Notes under the pieces: model-generated
What the model saw: the letters and a program-made list of their open reading frames with translations, nothing else
Databases searched by the model: none
Told to the model about the DNA's origin: nothing
Position numbers and translations under genes: made by a program
Source of the DNA: Bradyrhizobium sp. LTSP849
GTDB taxonomy: Bacteria > Pseudomonadota > Alphaproteobacteria > Rhizobiales > Xanthobacteraceae
NCBI RefSeq assembly: GCF_000938255.1
Contig: NZ_JYMR01000001.1
Coordinates: 1 to 64,000, forward strand
Reading direction: 5' to 3'
DNA length: 64,000 nt
In this document: positions 1 through 7,985 of the stretch, piece by piece
Numbering within the stretch: the stretch's first letter is position 1
Layout: each line of letters starts with the position of its first letter

Positions 1-560
1 ATTTTATAGCCGAACACGCTCTTTTTGCCTTTCCGGCCCCAGCGAGCATCGCGATCCGCAGATGGTTTGGGTGGCGTATCCTCGCCATCCTTGCGTGCCT
101 TGCGGGGCGGAGTGGCTCGTGCCGCGATTAACGAGGCGTCGACCAGCGTTCCCTGCTTGAGGATCAGCTTCTTGGCCTCCAACTGCCGATTGATCTCAGT
201 GAAGATCTTCTCGATCAGACCGTCCTTGGCGAGTTCCTGCCGAAACCGCCACAATGTCGTGTGATCCGGGGTCTGATCGTGCAGGCTCAGACCAACAAAG
301 CGGCGGAACGACAACCGGTCTGCAATGGCCGCTTCCAGCGCGGGATCAGACAGATTGTGCCAGATCCCGGCGAGCAAGCAGCGAAGCAAGACTTCCGCCG
401 GATAGCTGCTGTTGCCGGCACCATCGCCGCCCCGCTTGCCAAGCAGCGAGCGCAGCGGCGCCCAATCCACAACAGCCTCCACCTCATCCAGGATGCTGCT
501 TCGCGGTGCCCGAACCAGGCCATCCGCCAAGCTCATCTGACCGACATTGCGCTCAACCAT
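1..560 (-). mobile_element. IS5-family transposase, N-terminal part (cut by window edge)
   Basis: The minus strand is open from an ATG at 560 to position 1, about 186 codons, beginning MVERNVGQMSLADGLV. It reads through the IS5-type N-terminal domain, with recognisable stretches such as WAPLRSLLGKRGG, EVLLRCLLAGIWHNLSD and DHTTLWRFRQEL, and then ILKQGTLVDASLIAARAT, which leads into the DDE domain and contains its expected first Asp. The remaining catalytic part lies outside the window, so completeness cannot be judged. The sequence just upstream (571-598) contains repeated GATTC/GAATC words and may be the element's end. Family assignment rests on the N-terminal pattern only. Confidence 0.85.
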
Positions 561-570
561 GGCTCCCCTC

Positions 571-600
571 GCTAGAATCAGCCATGATTCAAAGAATCAC
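571..600. repeat. Candidate IS end with GATTC-AAA-GAATC inverted repeat
   Basis: Just upstream of the transposase ATG are GAATCAGCCATGATTC (575-590) and GATTC-AAA-GAATC (586-598). Position and symmetry fit the terminal region of the IS5-type element. The exact boundary and target duplication cannot be set because the other end is not in the window. Confidence 0.4.
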
Positions 601-620
601 GTGCAGCCGATTATGCAAAG

Positions 621-767
621 CCCTCCTTGTGGGAGAGGGTGGCTTCGCGTGAGCGAAGCCGGGTGAGGGGTTGCTTCCGCGGGCACATCTCTCATTGAAG
701 TTCGTGGAGACGACCCCTCATCCGGCGCTTCGCGCCACCTTCTCCCACAAGGGGAGAAGGAAGAAAG
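621..767. repeat. Intergenic hairpin repeat, CTCTCCC family, copy 1
   Basis: The element starts with a GGGAGAGGGTGGC arm and ends with GCCACCTTCTCCC followed by AAGGGGAGAAGG. A closely similar copy is at 18708-18866, sharing CCCCTCATCCGGCGCTTCG, and a divergent one at 53114-53310. Its purine-rich right end (AAGAAAGG, 761-768) lies 9 bases before the upp ATG and probably serves as the upp ribosome-binding site. Confidence 0.8.
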
Positions 768-777
768 GCATCCGATC

Positions 778-1407
778 ATGGAAGGCGTCACGATCGTCGA
801 TCATCCGCTGGTCCAGCACAAGCTGACCTTGGTGCGGGACAAATCCATCTCGACGAAATCGTTCCGTGAGCTGATCAAGGAGATCGGCATGCTCTTGTGC
901 TACGAGGTGACGCGCGACCTGCCGCTCACTGACACCGTCATCGACACGCCGCTGGCGCGGATGCACTCGGCCAAGATCGCCGGCAAGAAGCTGGTGTTCG
1001 TGCCGATGCTGCGCGCCGGCACTACCTTTGTCGACGGCATGATGGATCTGGTGCCGACCGCGCGCGTCGCGCATATTGGGCTCTATCGTGAGCCGGAGAG
1101 TTTTGCCGCGGTCGAATATTTCTTCAAATCGCCGTCCGATCTCGGCGAGCGGCTCGCCATCGTCGTGACCCCGGTGGTCGCCACCGCCAACACGGCCGTG
1201 GCCGCGATCGACCGGCTGAAGGAGCGCGGCGCCAAGGATATTCGCCTCGCCTGCCTGATCGCAGCACCCGAGGGACTCGAACGGCTGCGGGGCTTGCATC
1301 CCGACGTGCGGATCTGGACGGCCGCGGTCGACGAGGGGCTCGACGAGAACGGTTTTATTCTGCCGGGCCTTGGAGATGCCGGCGACCGCGCTTACGGGAC
1401 GAGATAG
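778..1407 (+). CDS. upp: Uracil phosphoribosyltransferase (divergent PRPP loop)
   Basis: The 209-residue product aligns along its length with Upp, which salvages uracil to UMP using PRPP in the cytoplasm. Visible landmarks are the N-terminal [27 protein letters not shown], the PMLRAG loop (76-81), [16 protein letters not shown], and the uracil-binding end [13 protein letters not shown]. The PRPP loop is unusual: residues 130-140 read [11 protein letters not shown] where E. coli Upp has VDPMLATGGS, so the Asp and Gly are Thr131 and Ala137. The ATG is preceded by AAGAAAGG supplied by the flanking repeat. No neighbouring pyrimidine genes. The family is secure; normal activity is not. Confidence 0.9.
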   Translation: MEGVTIVDHPLVQHKLTLVRDKSISTKSFRELIKEIGMLLCYEVTRDLPLTDTVIDTPLARMHSAKIAGKKLVFVPMLRAGTTFVDGMMDLVPTARVAHIGLYREPESFAAVEYFFKSPSDLGERLAIVVTPVVATANTAVAAIDRLKERGAKDIRLACLIAAPEGLERLRGLHPDVRIWTAAVDEGLDENGFILPGLGDAGDRAYGTR

Positions 1408-1429
1408 GAGCGGAGAGCTCAGATTCTTG

Positions 1430-1483
1430 TTTGACGCGTTTTCTTCACGCGAACCGGCATCCACTTCGCTCGAAAACGCTCTA
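1430..1483. repeat. Short inverted repeat GACGCGTTTTC / GAAAACGCTCT
   Basis: A palindromic-type word pair, GACGCGTTTTC near 1435 and GAAAACGCTCTAG at 1472-1484, flanks a CACGCGAACCGGCATCC core. The right end contains the TAG stop of the M48 gene on the minus strand. It lies at the convergent junction between upp and the M48 gene and may act in transcription termination. I see no other copy in the window. Confidence 0.5.
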
Positions 1484-2590
1484 GATCTTCCCGCCGCCGC
1501 AAATTTCCTTCAGTGCCTGCCACTCCGCATCGGTCAGCAGCGGCGGACCGCTGGCGGGGCGGTCTTCTTTCGTCATGCGCGCGAGGCGATCCTCGGTGAG
1601 CGGGTGGCTCGCCAGGATCGACGTGAGGCCGCCACCTTCCTTGCCGGTGATCCGGAACATCAGTTCAGCCGCCGGCTTCGGCGAGCGGCCGAGCGCATGC
1701 ATGATGTCGATCGCGAAGGTGTCGGCGTTGGTCTCGGCCTCGCGCGAATAGGAGGCCTCAACCACGCTGCGCGAGGCGAAGATCACGGCGGATGAGCCGG
1801 TGACGTCGCCGAACAGCAGGCCGATCAGGAACGAGGTGCCGCCGTTGTAGATGAGGCCGCGCATGTTGTCGTGATGCTTGAGATGGCCGAGCTCGTGGGC
1901 CAGGATGCCGGCAAGCTCGTCGGGATTGTCGGCCTTGTCGAGCAGGCCCTTCAGCACGAAAACCTTGCCGCCGGGCAGCGCGAAGGCGTTCGGCACCGAG
2001 GTCGGCAGCACACCGGCAGTCATCGAATCGTCGTCAAGGCCGGCGGCGTCGCGCAGGCGATTGACCAGCTTGGAAAAGGCCGCCTGACCGGCCGGGTCGC
2101 TGCAAGTTGAGCGGCCGAAGATGGTCTTCACCTGGACCTCGGACGCATCGCCAATCCGCCGCTCGATCGGCTTCGGCACCAGCGGCGCGAGGCGGTCCGC
2201 GGCGAGCGGCACGCCGAACAGCACGACGCAGACGATGGAGACAGCAGCCGCAACCGACCAGCCGACGATTTTTGCGACACCGCGGCGCGTGGTCTGGTGC
2301 TCGTCGAGATGTGTGCAGCGGACGGTCACGTCTGCCGCGAGTGCGGCATCGCGGATCTCGAGCCGCGCCAGAGGCGGCGCGGATTTCGAAGCCAGGCGCA
2401 AGATCCCGGCCGGACTGTCGGCACGGCGGATGTCGGCATAAGCCCAGCGAACCGGCGTTCCACCCTCCTCGAGGATCTCGACCGCATCACCAAGTGTCAG
2501 CGTCACCTGCCGCCTGCGGCTCGACACACCGTCGAAGAAGATCGTCGGCCTTGCGGACTGCGACGGGGCCTCGGCGGACACATCACTCAC
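1481..2590 (-). CDS. M48-family membrane-anchored zinc metallopeptidase
   Basis: 369 residues from a GTG start. The N-terminal ~100 residues form an unassigned domain, followed by one transmembrane segment (about 109-131) and a C-terminal M48 peptidase domain with HELGH at 232-236 and the third-ligand region SREAETNADTFA near 280. Family members are zinc endopeptidases, often of membrane or periplasmic proteins. The start lies three bases after the stop of the upstream DUF898 gene, so the two form an operon, probably translationally coupled because no strong ribosome-binding site is visible. The stop codon lies inside a short repeat. Substrate unknown. Confidence 0.88.
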   Translation of the reverse strand: MSDVSAEAPSQSARPTIFFDGVSSRRRQVTLTLGDAVEILEEGGTPVRWAYADIRRADSPAGILRLASKSAPPLARLEIRDAALAADVTVRCTHLDEHQTTRRGVAKIVGWSVAAAVSIVCVVLFGVPLAADRLAPLVPKPIERRIGDASEVQVKTIFGRSTCSDPAGQAAFSKLVNRLRDAAGLDDDSMTAGVLPTSVPNAFALPGGKVFVLKGLLDKADNPDELAGILAHELGHLKHHDNMRGLIYNGGTSFLIGLLFGDVTGSSAVIFASRSVVEASYSREAETNADTFAIDIMHALGRSPKPAAELMFRITGKEGGGLTSILASHPLTEDRLARMTKEDRPASGPPLLTDAEWQALKEICGGGKI

Positions 2591-2593
2591 AGC

Positions 2594-3748
2594 TCAGAAT
2601 CCCGCAACATCGAGTCCATCGGCAAAGCCTTCGCCAAGCGCACTGGCAAGCTCACCGCTGCCGCGCACGTCCGCCGCGGCGGCGATGTTGTGCACCTCAA
2701 CGGTTTCCAGCACCTTGGCCCAGATATCGCGCTGCAGATAGACGCGCATGACGATGTTGACGGCCAACGCGAGAGCAAAATAGCCGACCACCATCGCCGC
2801 CAGCAAAGGGATGCTCTTGGATGCATTGCCGGGCCCGAACGCCTGCTCGGCCGGCAGGCCACTCAGCTTGACCACGAGCATGGTGGCGCCACCGACATAG
2901 AAGCCGAACAGGGTCGAGAGCAGCGTCCACCAGCCGATCACCTTCCAGTAGAGGCCGTAGAACGCGTTGTGCGGCAACTCCGAGGACAGGCTGACGCCGC
3001 CGATGCGGATGCCGTCGAGCCACCAGCGCCATTCGCGCGCCTTGAACTCGGCATACAAGAACGGCGCGGCCGGGAAGACGACAATTGCAACGGGAGTCAA
3101 TAACCACAGCCACCAGCCGCGCTTGAAGAACGTCCAGCCGTCGCCCTCGAAACCGCCTTGCAGATCGCCGAAATGGGTGTGCCGCATCTTGTAGCGCTCG
3201 AGCGAGGCCTCGCGCCATGGCAGCGCCAGGCCCAGCGTCAGGAACACCAGCAAGCCCCACAGCATGGCGCGGAATGAATAGGCCCAGCCCGAGCCGTCCA
3301 TCCAGAACCGCACGCCGCGCCAGACCGTGCGGGTCAGCCGATAGCGCCGCGCGCGAAAAATCGCGAACTGGCCGAAGGCATAGAAGCTGATGAACAGCGG
3401 CGTCGACGCGAAGCCCTGCCAGCGCTCGAACTCGATGCCGACCAGGAAATAAGCGAGGTAGATCGGCACCAGGATCGCGAGCGCGAACAGGAAGCCGATC
3501 AACAGCTCTTTGGCCCGACCGGTATATTCGGCGGCGTCGCCGTCGATCGAGGTGTTCGACCACAAATGCCGGCGGACGTCGGTAACGAGCCAGAACCGGT
3601 AGAAGCCGAAGGTGACGAGCTCCAGCATGGCGCCCTTGGTGACCAGCCTGCGAAATTCGGAGCGATCACCGCTGAAGTCGACCTGCGCGGGCGGCAGTGG
3701 CGGCGGGACGGGTTCGGAGCCATTGGGGGCCCATTGCATGTCGTTCAC
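2594..3748 (-). CDS. DUF898 (YjgN-like) multi-pass inner-membrane protein
   Basis: A protein of about 384 residues with several hydrophobic helices (for example LLIGFLFALAILVPIYLAYF, LWLLTPVAIVVFPAAPFLYA) and the arrangement of the YjgN/DUF898 family: LVTKGAMLELVTFGFYRFWL near the start, FRARRYRLTRTVWRGVRF, and RYKMRHTHFGDLQG. Function of the family is unknown. I place the start at the GTG at 3748, which has GAGG nine bases upstream; an ATG three codons later is an alternative. The frame stays open to 3976, but that extension reads through an intergenic hairpin repeat and is not credible. It is directly followed by the M48 gene, so the pair may act together at the membrane. Confidence 0.85.
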   Translation of the reverse strand: MNDMQWAPNGSEPVPPPLPPAQVDFSGDRSEFRRLVTKGAMLELVTFGFYRFWLVTDVRRHLWSNTSIDGDAAEYTGRAKELLIGFLFALAILVPIYLAYFLVGIEFERWQGFASTPLFISFYAFGQFAIFRARRYRLTRTVWRGVRFWMDGSGWAYSFRAMLWGLLVFLTLGLALPWREASLERYKMRHTHFGDLQGGFEGDGWTFFKRGWWLWLLTPVAIVVFPAAPFLYAEFKAREWRWWLDGIRIGGVSLSSELPHNAFYGLYWKVIGWWTLLSTLFGFYVGGATMLVVKLSGLPAEQAFGPGNASKSIPLLAAMVVGYFALALAVNIVMRVYLQRDIWAKVLETVEVHNIAAAADVRGSGELASALGEGFADGLDVAGF

Positions 3749-4107
3749 GGCAACAACCTCGGGATGCGGATCTGATCCGCTCAAACTATAGATCAAAGGT
3801 TGGTCGATCCCCAAGATAGGCGGGTTCGATTTTACCTCGGTTTCGAACGATTTCTCGCATGATTCCGGGCCGGCCGGCGTGCGGCGGGTCACGTTGATCC
3901 GTAGCCCGGATGGAGCGCAGCGCAATCCGGGACAGCGGCAGCGGCGGCACGAATCCCGGATTTCGCTGCGCTCCATCCGGGCTACAACACCATCCTTGTG
4001 GCAAAACTCTCCCTTGCCCCGACGCAGACAACGGGCTGTAATTGCAATCCAAATACCGCAGAGCAGAATTCAAGAAAATCGCGCGGTTCAGGTCAGGGAG
4101 AGCGGTC
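3749..4107. other. Divergent intergenic region with hairpin repeat
   Basis: This 359-base gap separates the DUF898/M48 operon from the P450 pair and must hold both promoters. Apart from the repeat at 3901-3985 I see only the ribosome-binding site GGGAGAG (4096-4102) for the first P450. No clear promoter consensus is recognisable. Confidence 0.6.
3901..3985. repeat. Hairpin repeat, GTAGCCCGGATGG family, copy 1
   Basis: 85 bases starting GTAGCCCGGATGGAGCGCAG and ending CGCTCCATCCGGGCTAC. The two arms are near-perfect reverse complements around a short GC-rich loop. A second copy is at 14362-14449. Confidence 0.9.
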
Positions 4108-5373
4108 ATGCATGGGACCATCGAGAGCACGGCAAAACTCGACGCATTGCGCGAGCGCGCCGCGTCATTGCCGCTGGAGCAATTCGATCCCGGCGATCCG
4201 GAATTGTTCAGGACCGATACGTTCTGGCCCTATTTCGATCGGCTGCGGCGCGAAGATCCCGTGCACTACTGCAAGGACTCGATGTTCGGGCCGTACTGGT
4301 CGGTGACGCGCTACAACGACATCATGGAGATCGAGACCAATCATTCGGTGTTCTCCTCGGCCTCCGCGCTCGGCGGCATCACCATCCGCGACATCGATCC
4401 GGACCTGCGCCGCGAGAGCTTCATCTCGATGGATCCGCCGCGGCACGCGGCGCAGCGCAAGACCGTGGCGCCGATGTTCACGCCGACGCATCTGGACAAT
4501 CTCGCGCTCAGCATCCGCGAGCGCTCGGCCGAGTGTCTCGACAATCTACCCGTGGGCCAGGTGTTCGACTGGGTCGACAAGGTCTCGATCGAGCTCACCA
4601 CGCAGATGCTCGCGGTGCTGTTTGATTTCCCCTGGGAGGACCGCCGCAAGCTGACGCGCTGGTCCGATATCGCCACCACCATCCCCGGCCCCGACGGCCT
4701 CGTCGCCACCGAAGACGAGCGGCAGGCCGAGCTGACCGAATGCGCAGGCTATTTCGCGCGGCTGTGGAAGGAGCGGATCGAGCAGCCGCCAAAGAGTGAC
4801 CTGCTCTCGATGATGGCGCATGGCGCCGCGACGCGCGACATGGACGCCAGGAACTTCCTCGGCAATCTCGTTTTGTTGATCGTCGGCGGCAACGACACCA
4901 CCCGCAACACCATGTCGGGCTCGATCTACGCACTGAGCCAGCATCCGGAACAGTACCGCAAGCTGCGCGAAAACCCCGCACTGCTCGACAGTTTCGTGCC
5001 CGAGGTGATCCGCTGGCAGACCCCGCTGGCACATATGCGCCGCACCGCACTCGCCGACTTCGAGTTCCGCGGCAAGCAGATCAAGAAGGGTGACAAGGTC
5101 GTGATGTGGTACGTCTCGGGCAACCGCGACGCGGAGGCGATCGAAAAGCCCTACGATTTCATCATTGACCGCGCCCGGCCGCGCACGCATCTCTCCTTCG
5201 GCTTCGGCATCCACCGTTGCGTCGGCCTGCGGCTTGCCGAACTCCAGCTCAAGATTATCTGGGAAGAGATCCTGAAGCGGTTCGACCATATCGACGTGGT
5301 CGGCGAACCCAAGCGGGTGTATTCGAGCTTCGTAAAGGGTCTTGAAACCTTGCCGGTGAAGATTACGGCGTGA
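4108..5373 (+). CDS. Cytochrome P450, CYP153 family (first of tandem pair)
   Basis: 421 residues with all P450 hallmarks: I-helix GGNDTT (260-265), ExxR as EVIR (299-302), and the haem loop FGFGIHRCVG with Cys371 as ligand. The stretches RKLTRWSD, QTPLAHMRRTAL and WYVSGNRD are typical of CYP153, the soluble bacterial family that hydroxylates the terminal carbon of alkanes and fatty acids. The start at 4108 has GGGAGAG six bases upstream; the frame extends upstream to 4042 without a better signal. The next gene encodes a close paralogue. CYP153 enzymes need ferredoxin and ferredoxin reductase, and neither is encoded nearby. Family call is strong; substrate is inference. Confidence 0.93.
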   Translation: MHGTIESTAKLDALRERAASLPLEQFDPGDPELFRTDTFWPYFDRLRREDPVHYCKDSMFGPYWSVTRYNDIMEIETNHSVFSSASALGGITIRDIDPDLRRESFISMDPPRHAAQRKTVAPMFTPTHLDNLALSIRERSAECLDNLPVGQVFDWVDKVSIELTTQMLAVLFDFPWEDRRKLTRWSDIATTIPGPDGLVATEDERQAELTECAGYFARLWKERIEQPPKSDLLSMMAHGAATRDMDARNFLGNLVLLIVGGNDTTRNTMSGSIYALSQHPEQYRKLRENPALLDSFVPEVIRWQTPLAHMRRTALADFEFRGKQIKKGDKVVMWYVSGNRDAEAIEKPYDFIIDRARPRTHLSFGFGIHRCVGLRLAELQLKIIWEEILKRFDHIDVVGEPKRVYSSFVKGLETLPVKITA

Positions 5374-5435
5374 GACAACTCCCTCTCCCCGCCTTCGGGG
5401 ACAGGTGAAGAACGAGAAACACTGGAGCTATCACC

Positions 5436-6710
5436 ATGAACATTCAGACTCCGGTCAAGATCGACAAAGCAGAACGCATGCGCAAAGCGCGCGAGGAGGC
5501 TTACGCGACGCCGCTGGCGCAATTCCACCCCGGCGCGCCCAGGCTGTTCCAGGACGACACGCTGTGGCCGTGGTTCGAGCGGCTGCGCAAGGAAGAGCCG
5601 GTGCATTACTGCACCAACGCGCCGATCGAGCCCTATTGGTCGGTGGTGAAATACAACGACATCATGCATGTCGACACCAATCACGGCGTCTTCTCCTCCG
5701 ACTCGACGCTCGGCGGCATCGGGATCCGCGACGTGCCGGAGGGCTATGACTGGCCGAGCTTCATCGCCATGGACCAGCCCAGGCATTCGTCGCAGCGCAA
5801 GACGGTGTCGCCGATGTTCACGCCGACGCATCTGGACGAGCTCGCCAAGCTGATCCGGCAGCGCTCGCAGACCGTGCTGGACAATCTGCCGCGCAACGAG
5901 ACCTTTAATTTCGTCGAGCGCGTCTCGATCGAGCTGACGACGCAGATGTTGGCAACGCTGTTCGACTTCCCCTGGGAAGAGCGGCGCAAGCTGACGCGCT
6001 GGTCGGATGTCGCGACCGCGCTGCCCAAGAGCGGCATCGTCGAATCCGCCGAGCAGCGCCGGCAGGAAATGGACGAGTGCTACGCCTACATGTCGAAGCT
6101 GTGGAACGAGCGCGTCAATTCCGCACCGCGCAACGATCTGCTGTCGCTGATGGCGCATAGCGACGCCACGCGCTTCATGGACCCCGACAACCTCATGGGC
6201 AACATCATCCTGCTCATCGTCGGCGGCAACGATACCACGCGCAACACCATGACCGGCTCGGTGCTGGCGCTGAACGAGAACCCGGACCAATACGAGAAGC
6301 TGCGGACAAATCCGGAGCTGATCGACACCATGGTGCCCGAGGTGATCCGCTGGCAGACCCCACTTGCGCATATGCGGCGCACCGCGCTTGAGGATACCGA
6401 GGTCGGCGGCAAGCACATCAAGAAGGGCGACCGCGTCGTGATGTGGTACGTCTCCGGCAACCGCGACGAAGAGGTGATCGACCGTCCCGAGGAGTTCATC
6501 ATCGACCGCCCGCGTCCGCGCACGCATCTCTCCTTCGGCTTCGGCATCCACCGCTGCGTCGGCATGCGGCTCGCCGAGCTCCAGCTCAAGATCGTCTGGG
6601 AGGAAATGCTGAAGCGGTTCGACCGCATCGAGGTGGTGGGCGAGCCGAAGCGGATCTATTCCAGCTTCATCAAGGGGTACGAGTCGCTGCCGGTGCGGAT
6701 TCCGGGGTAG
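5436..6710 (+). CDS. Cytochrome P450, CYP153 family (second of tandem pair)
   Basis: 424 residues, very similar throughout to the preceding P450. I-helix GGNDTT (263-268), EVIR (302-305), haem loop FGFGIHRCVG with Cys374. The family-typical FIAMDQPRH and FGFGIHRCVGMRLAELQ are present. The ATG at 5436 follows GGAGC. The 62-base gap after the first P450 contains only a fragment of a CTCTCCC-type repeat, so the two are probably co-transcribed after a tandem duplication. The proteins differ most at the N terminus and around residues 96-110 and 196-210, which could alter substrate choice. Likely terminal hydroxylation of alkanes or fatty acids. Confidence 0.93.
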   Translation: MNIQTPVKIDKAERMRKAREEAYATPLAQFHPGAPRLFQDDTLWPWFERLRKEEPVHYCTNAPIEPYWSVVKYNDIMHVDTNHGVFSSDSTLGGIGIRDVPEGYDWPSFIAMDQPRHSSQRKTVSPMFTPTHLDELAKLIRQRSQTVLDNLPRNETFNFVERVSIELTTQMLATLFDFPWEERRKLTRWSDVATALPKSGIVESAEQRRQEMDECYAYMSKLWNERVNSAPRNDLLSLMAHSDATRFMDPDNLMGNIILLIVGGNDTTRNTMTGSVLALNENPDQYEKLRTNPELIDTMVPEVIRWQTPLAHMRRTALEDTEVGGKHIKKGDRVVMWYVSGNRDEEVIDRPEEFIIDRPRPRTHLSFGFGIHRCVGMRLAELQLKIVWEEMLKRFDRIEVVGEPKRIYSSFIKGYESLPVRIPG

Positions 6711-6718
6711 GGCTCGCT

Positions 6719-6819
6719 GTCATGCCCCGCGCAGGCGGGGCATCCAGTACGCCGCGGCTTCTCGGCTCAAGCACTGCCGCCTCTGGAATACTGGATTGCC
6801 CGCCTTCGCGGGCAATGAC
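6719..6819. repeat. Hairpin repeat, GTCATnCCC...AATGAC family, copy 1
   Basis: 101 bases starting GTCATGCCCCGCGCAGGCGG and ending GCCTTCGCGGGCAATGAC, with a core carrying CCAGTACGCC and ATACTGGATT. The other copy, at 40300-40400, is also exactly 101 bases but its core is in the opposite orientation. Confidence 0.9.
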
Positions 6820-6940
6820 ATCGAGGGTGAGGCTGGGCGCGCACGCGCCTCATCCAGCCCAGCTATAAAATTTCGGCATGACAGGTCGCGCCAGATGCGA
6901 AGGCAAGACGGCGCGCCGCTGGTCTACGACACGGGTGCAT

Positions 6941-7861
6941 CTAGCTCAGCTTGATGTCCCACACCCCCTCCTTGCGGCAGGCCGCGACCTCGTCGCGCAG
7001 GAGCGCGGTGACGGCCAGCGACGCCGTCGAGGCCGGGCGGTCGATCGGAGAAGCGAAAATGAGCTCGCGCGTCATCGGCTTGGACACCGTTGCCGTTTCC
7101 AGCCTGCCGTCCGCGACCTCGCCATGGACCGACGAGGGCGGCAGCAGCGCAAAGCCGAGGCCCTCCTCGACCAGGCTCGTCAGCACGCGGAACGAATCCG
7201 CTTCGAGCTGGACGTTGAGCTTGATCTTGCGCTGCGCGGCCGCGTGCTCGATCAGCGCGCGGAGACCATGGGAATGACTGGGCAGCACCAGCCGCTGCCG
7301 CAGCAGCCAGCCGATGTCGACGCTCTTCTTGCGTGCCAGACCGCAGCCGCGAGGACCGACCGCGACGATGTTGTCGCGGCCGAGGCTCTGCACATTGAGA
7401 TGCAGATCGGCCGAACGGCCGTAGAGGATGGCGAGATCCATCTCGCCGCGATGCAGCCATTCGACGATATGGCCGCTGTAGCTTTCGACGATGCGCAACG
7501 AAATGGCAGGAAATTTTTCGACACAGCGCCGCGCGAAGCGCGCCGACAACACACAGCTTACCGTCGGAACCAGGCCGAGCACGACCTGGCCGGACGGCGG
7601 CCCCTTGGCGGACTGGATGTCGTCGCGGATCTGGTCGATCTGGCGGACGATGCCGGAGGTGCGCGCGAGCAGAAGCCGGCCGGCCTCGGTCAGCACCATG
7701 CCGCGGCCGTTGCGCGTGAACAATTCGACGCGCAGCTCATGTTCCAGCAGCTTGATCTGCCGGCTGAGCGCCGGCTGCGCCACGCGCAGCGTATCCGACG
7801 CCTTGCTCAGGCTGCCAAGCTCCGCCACGCAACTGAAGGTCCTGAGCTGACGGAAATCCAT
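6941..7861 (-). CDS. LysR-family transcriptional regulator
   Basis: 306 residues. The N-terminal winged-helix domain reads MDFRQLRTFSCVAELGSLSK, then VAQPALSRQIKLLEHEL and LFTRNGRGMVLTEAG, a standard LysR DNA-binding segment; the rest is the effector-binding domain. I choose the ATG at 7861, with GGA ten bases upstream, over a TTG at 7870. It is divergent from an acyl-CoA dehydrogenase/CoA-transferase/hydratase operon, and the shared 124-base gap contains a strong inverted repeat, so it probably controls that operon and itself. The inducer is unknown; a CoA-pathway substrate or dicarboxylic acid is a guess from context. Confidence 0.92.
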   Translation of the reverse strand: MDFRQLRTFSCVAELGSLSKASDTLRVAQPALSRQIKLLEHELRVELFTRNGRGMVLTEAGRLLLARTSGIVRQIDQIRDDIQSAKGPPSGQVVLGLVPTVSCVLSARFARRCVEKFPAISLRIVESYSGHIVEWLHRGEMDLAILYGRSADLHLNVQSLGRDNIVAVGPRGCGLARKKSVDIGWLLRQRLVLPSHSHGLRALIEHAAAQRKIKLNVQLEADSFRVLTSLVEEGLGFALLPPSSVHGEVADGRLETATVSKPMTRELIFASPIDRPASTASLAVTALLRDEVAACRKEGVWDIKLS

Positions 7862-7916
7862 GCTTGCCAATCCTGGAAGGCTACTTCATACGCTATAACA
7901 AATGAGCATAGGGGGC

Positions 7917-7938
7917 TGGCGTTGTTTTCACAACGCCA
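7917..7938. promoter_or_regulatory. Perfect inverted repeat, likely LysR operator
   Basis: Arms TGGCGTTGT and ACAACGCCA are perfect reverse complements around TTTC, between the divergent LysR gene and the acyl-CoA dehydrogenase gene. Position and dyad symmetry fit a LysR-type binding site. Binding is inferred. Confidence 0.6.
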
Positions 7939-7985
7939 ACGGATTGGCCGGCGTTATCTTAACTGCCGCACATACGGGAAACGCC

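Noticed and set aside
3749..3976. Longer N terminus for the DUF898 protein
   Set aside because: The extension reads through an intergenic repeat and the GTG at 3748 has a ribosome-binding site.
5151..6551. A 466-codon minus-strand frame opposite the second P450
   Set aside because: The plus strand has all P450 motifs; the antisense product is low-complexity and unrelated to anything recognisable.
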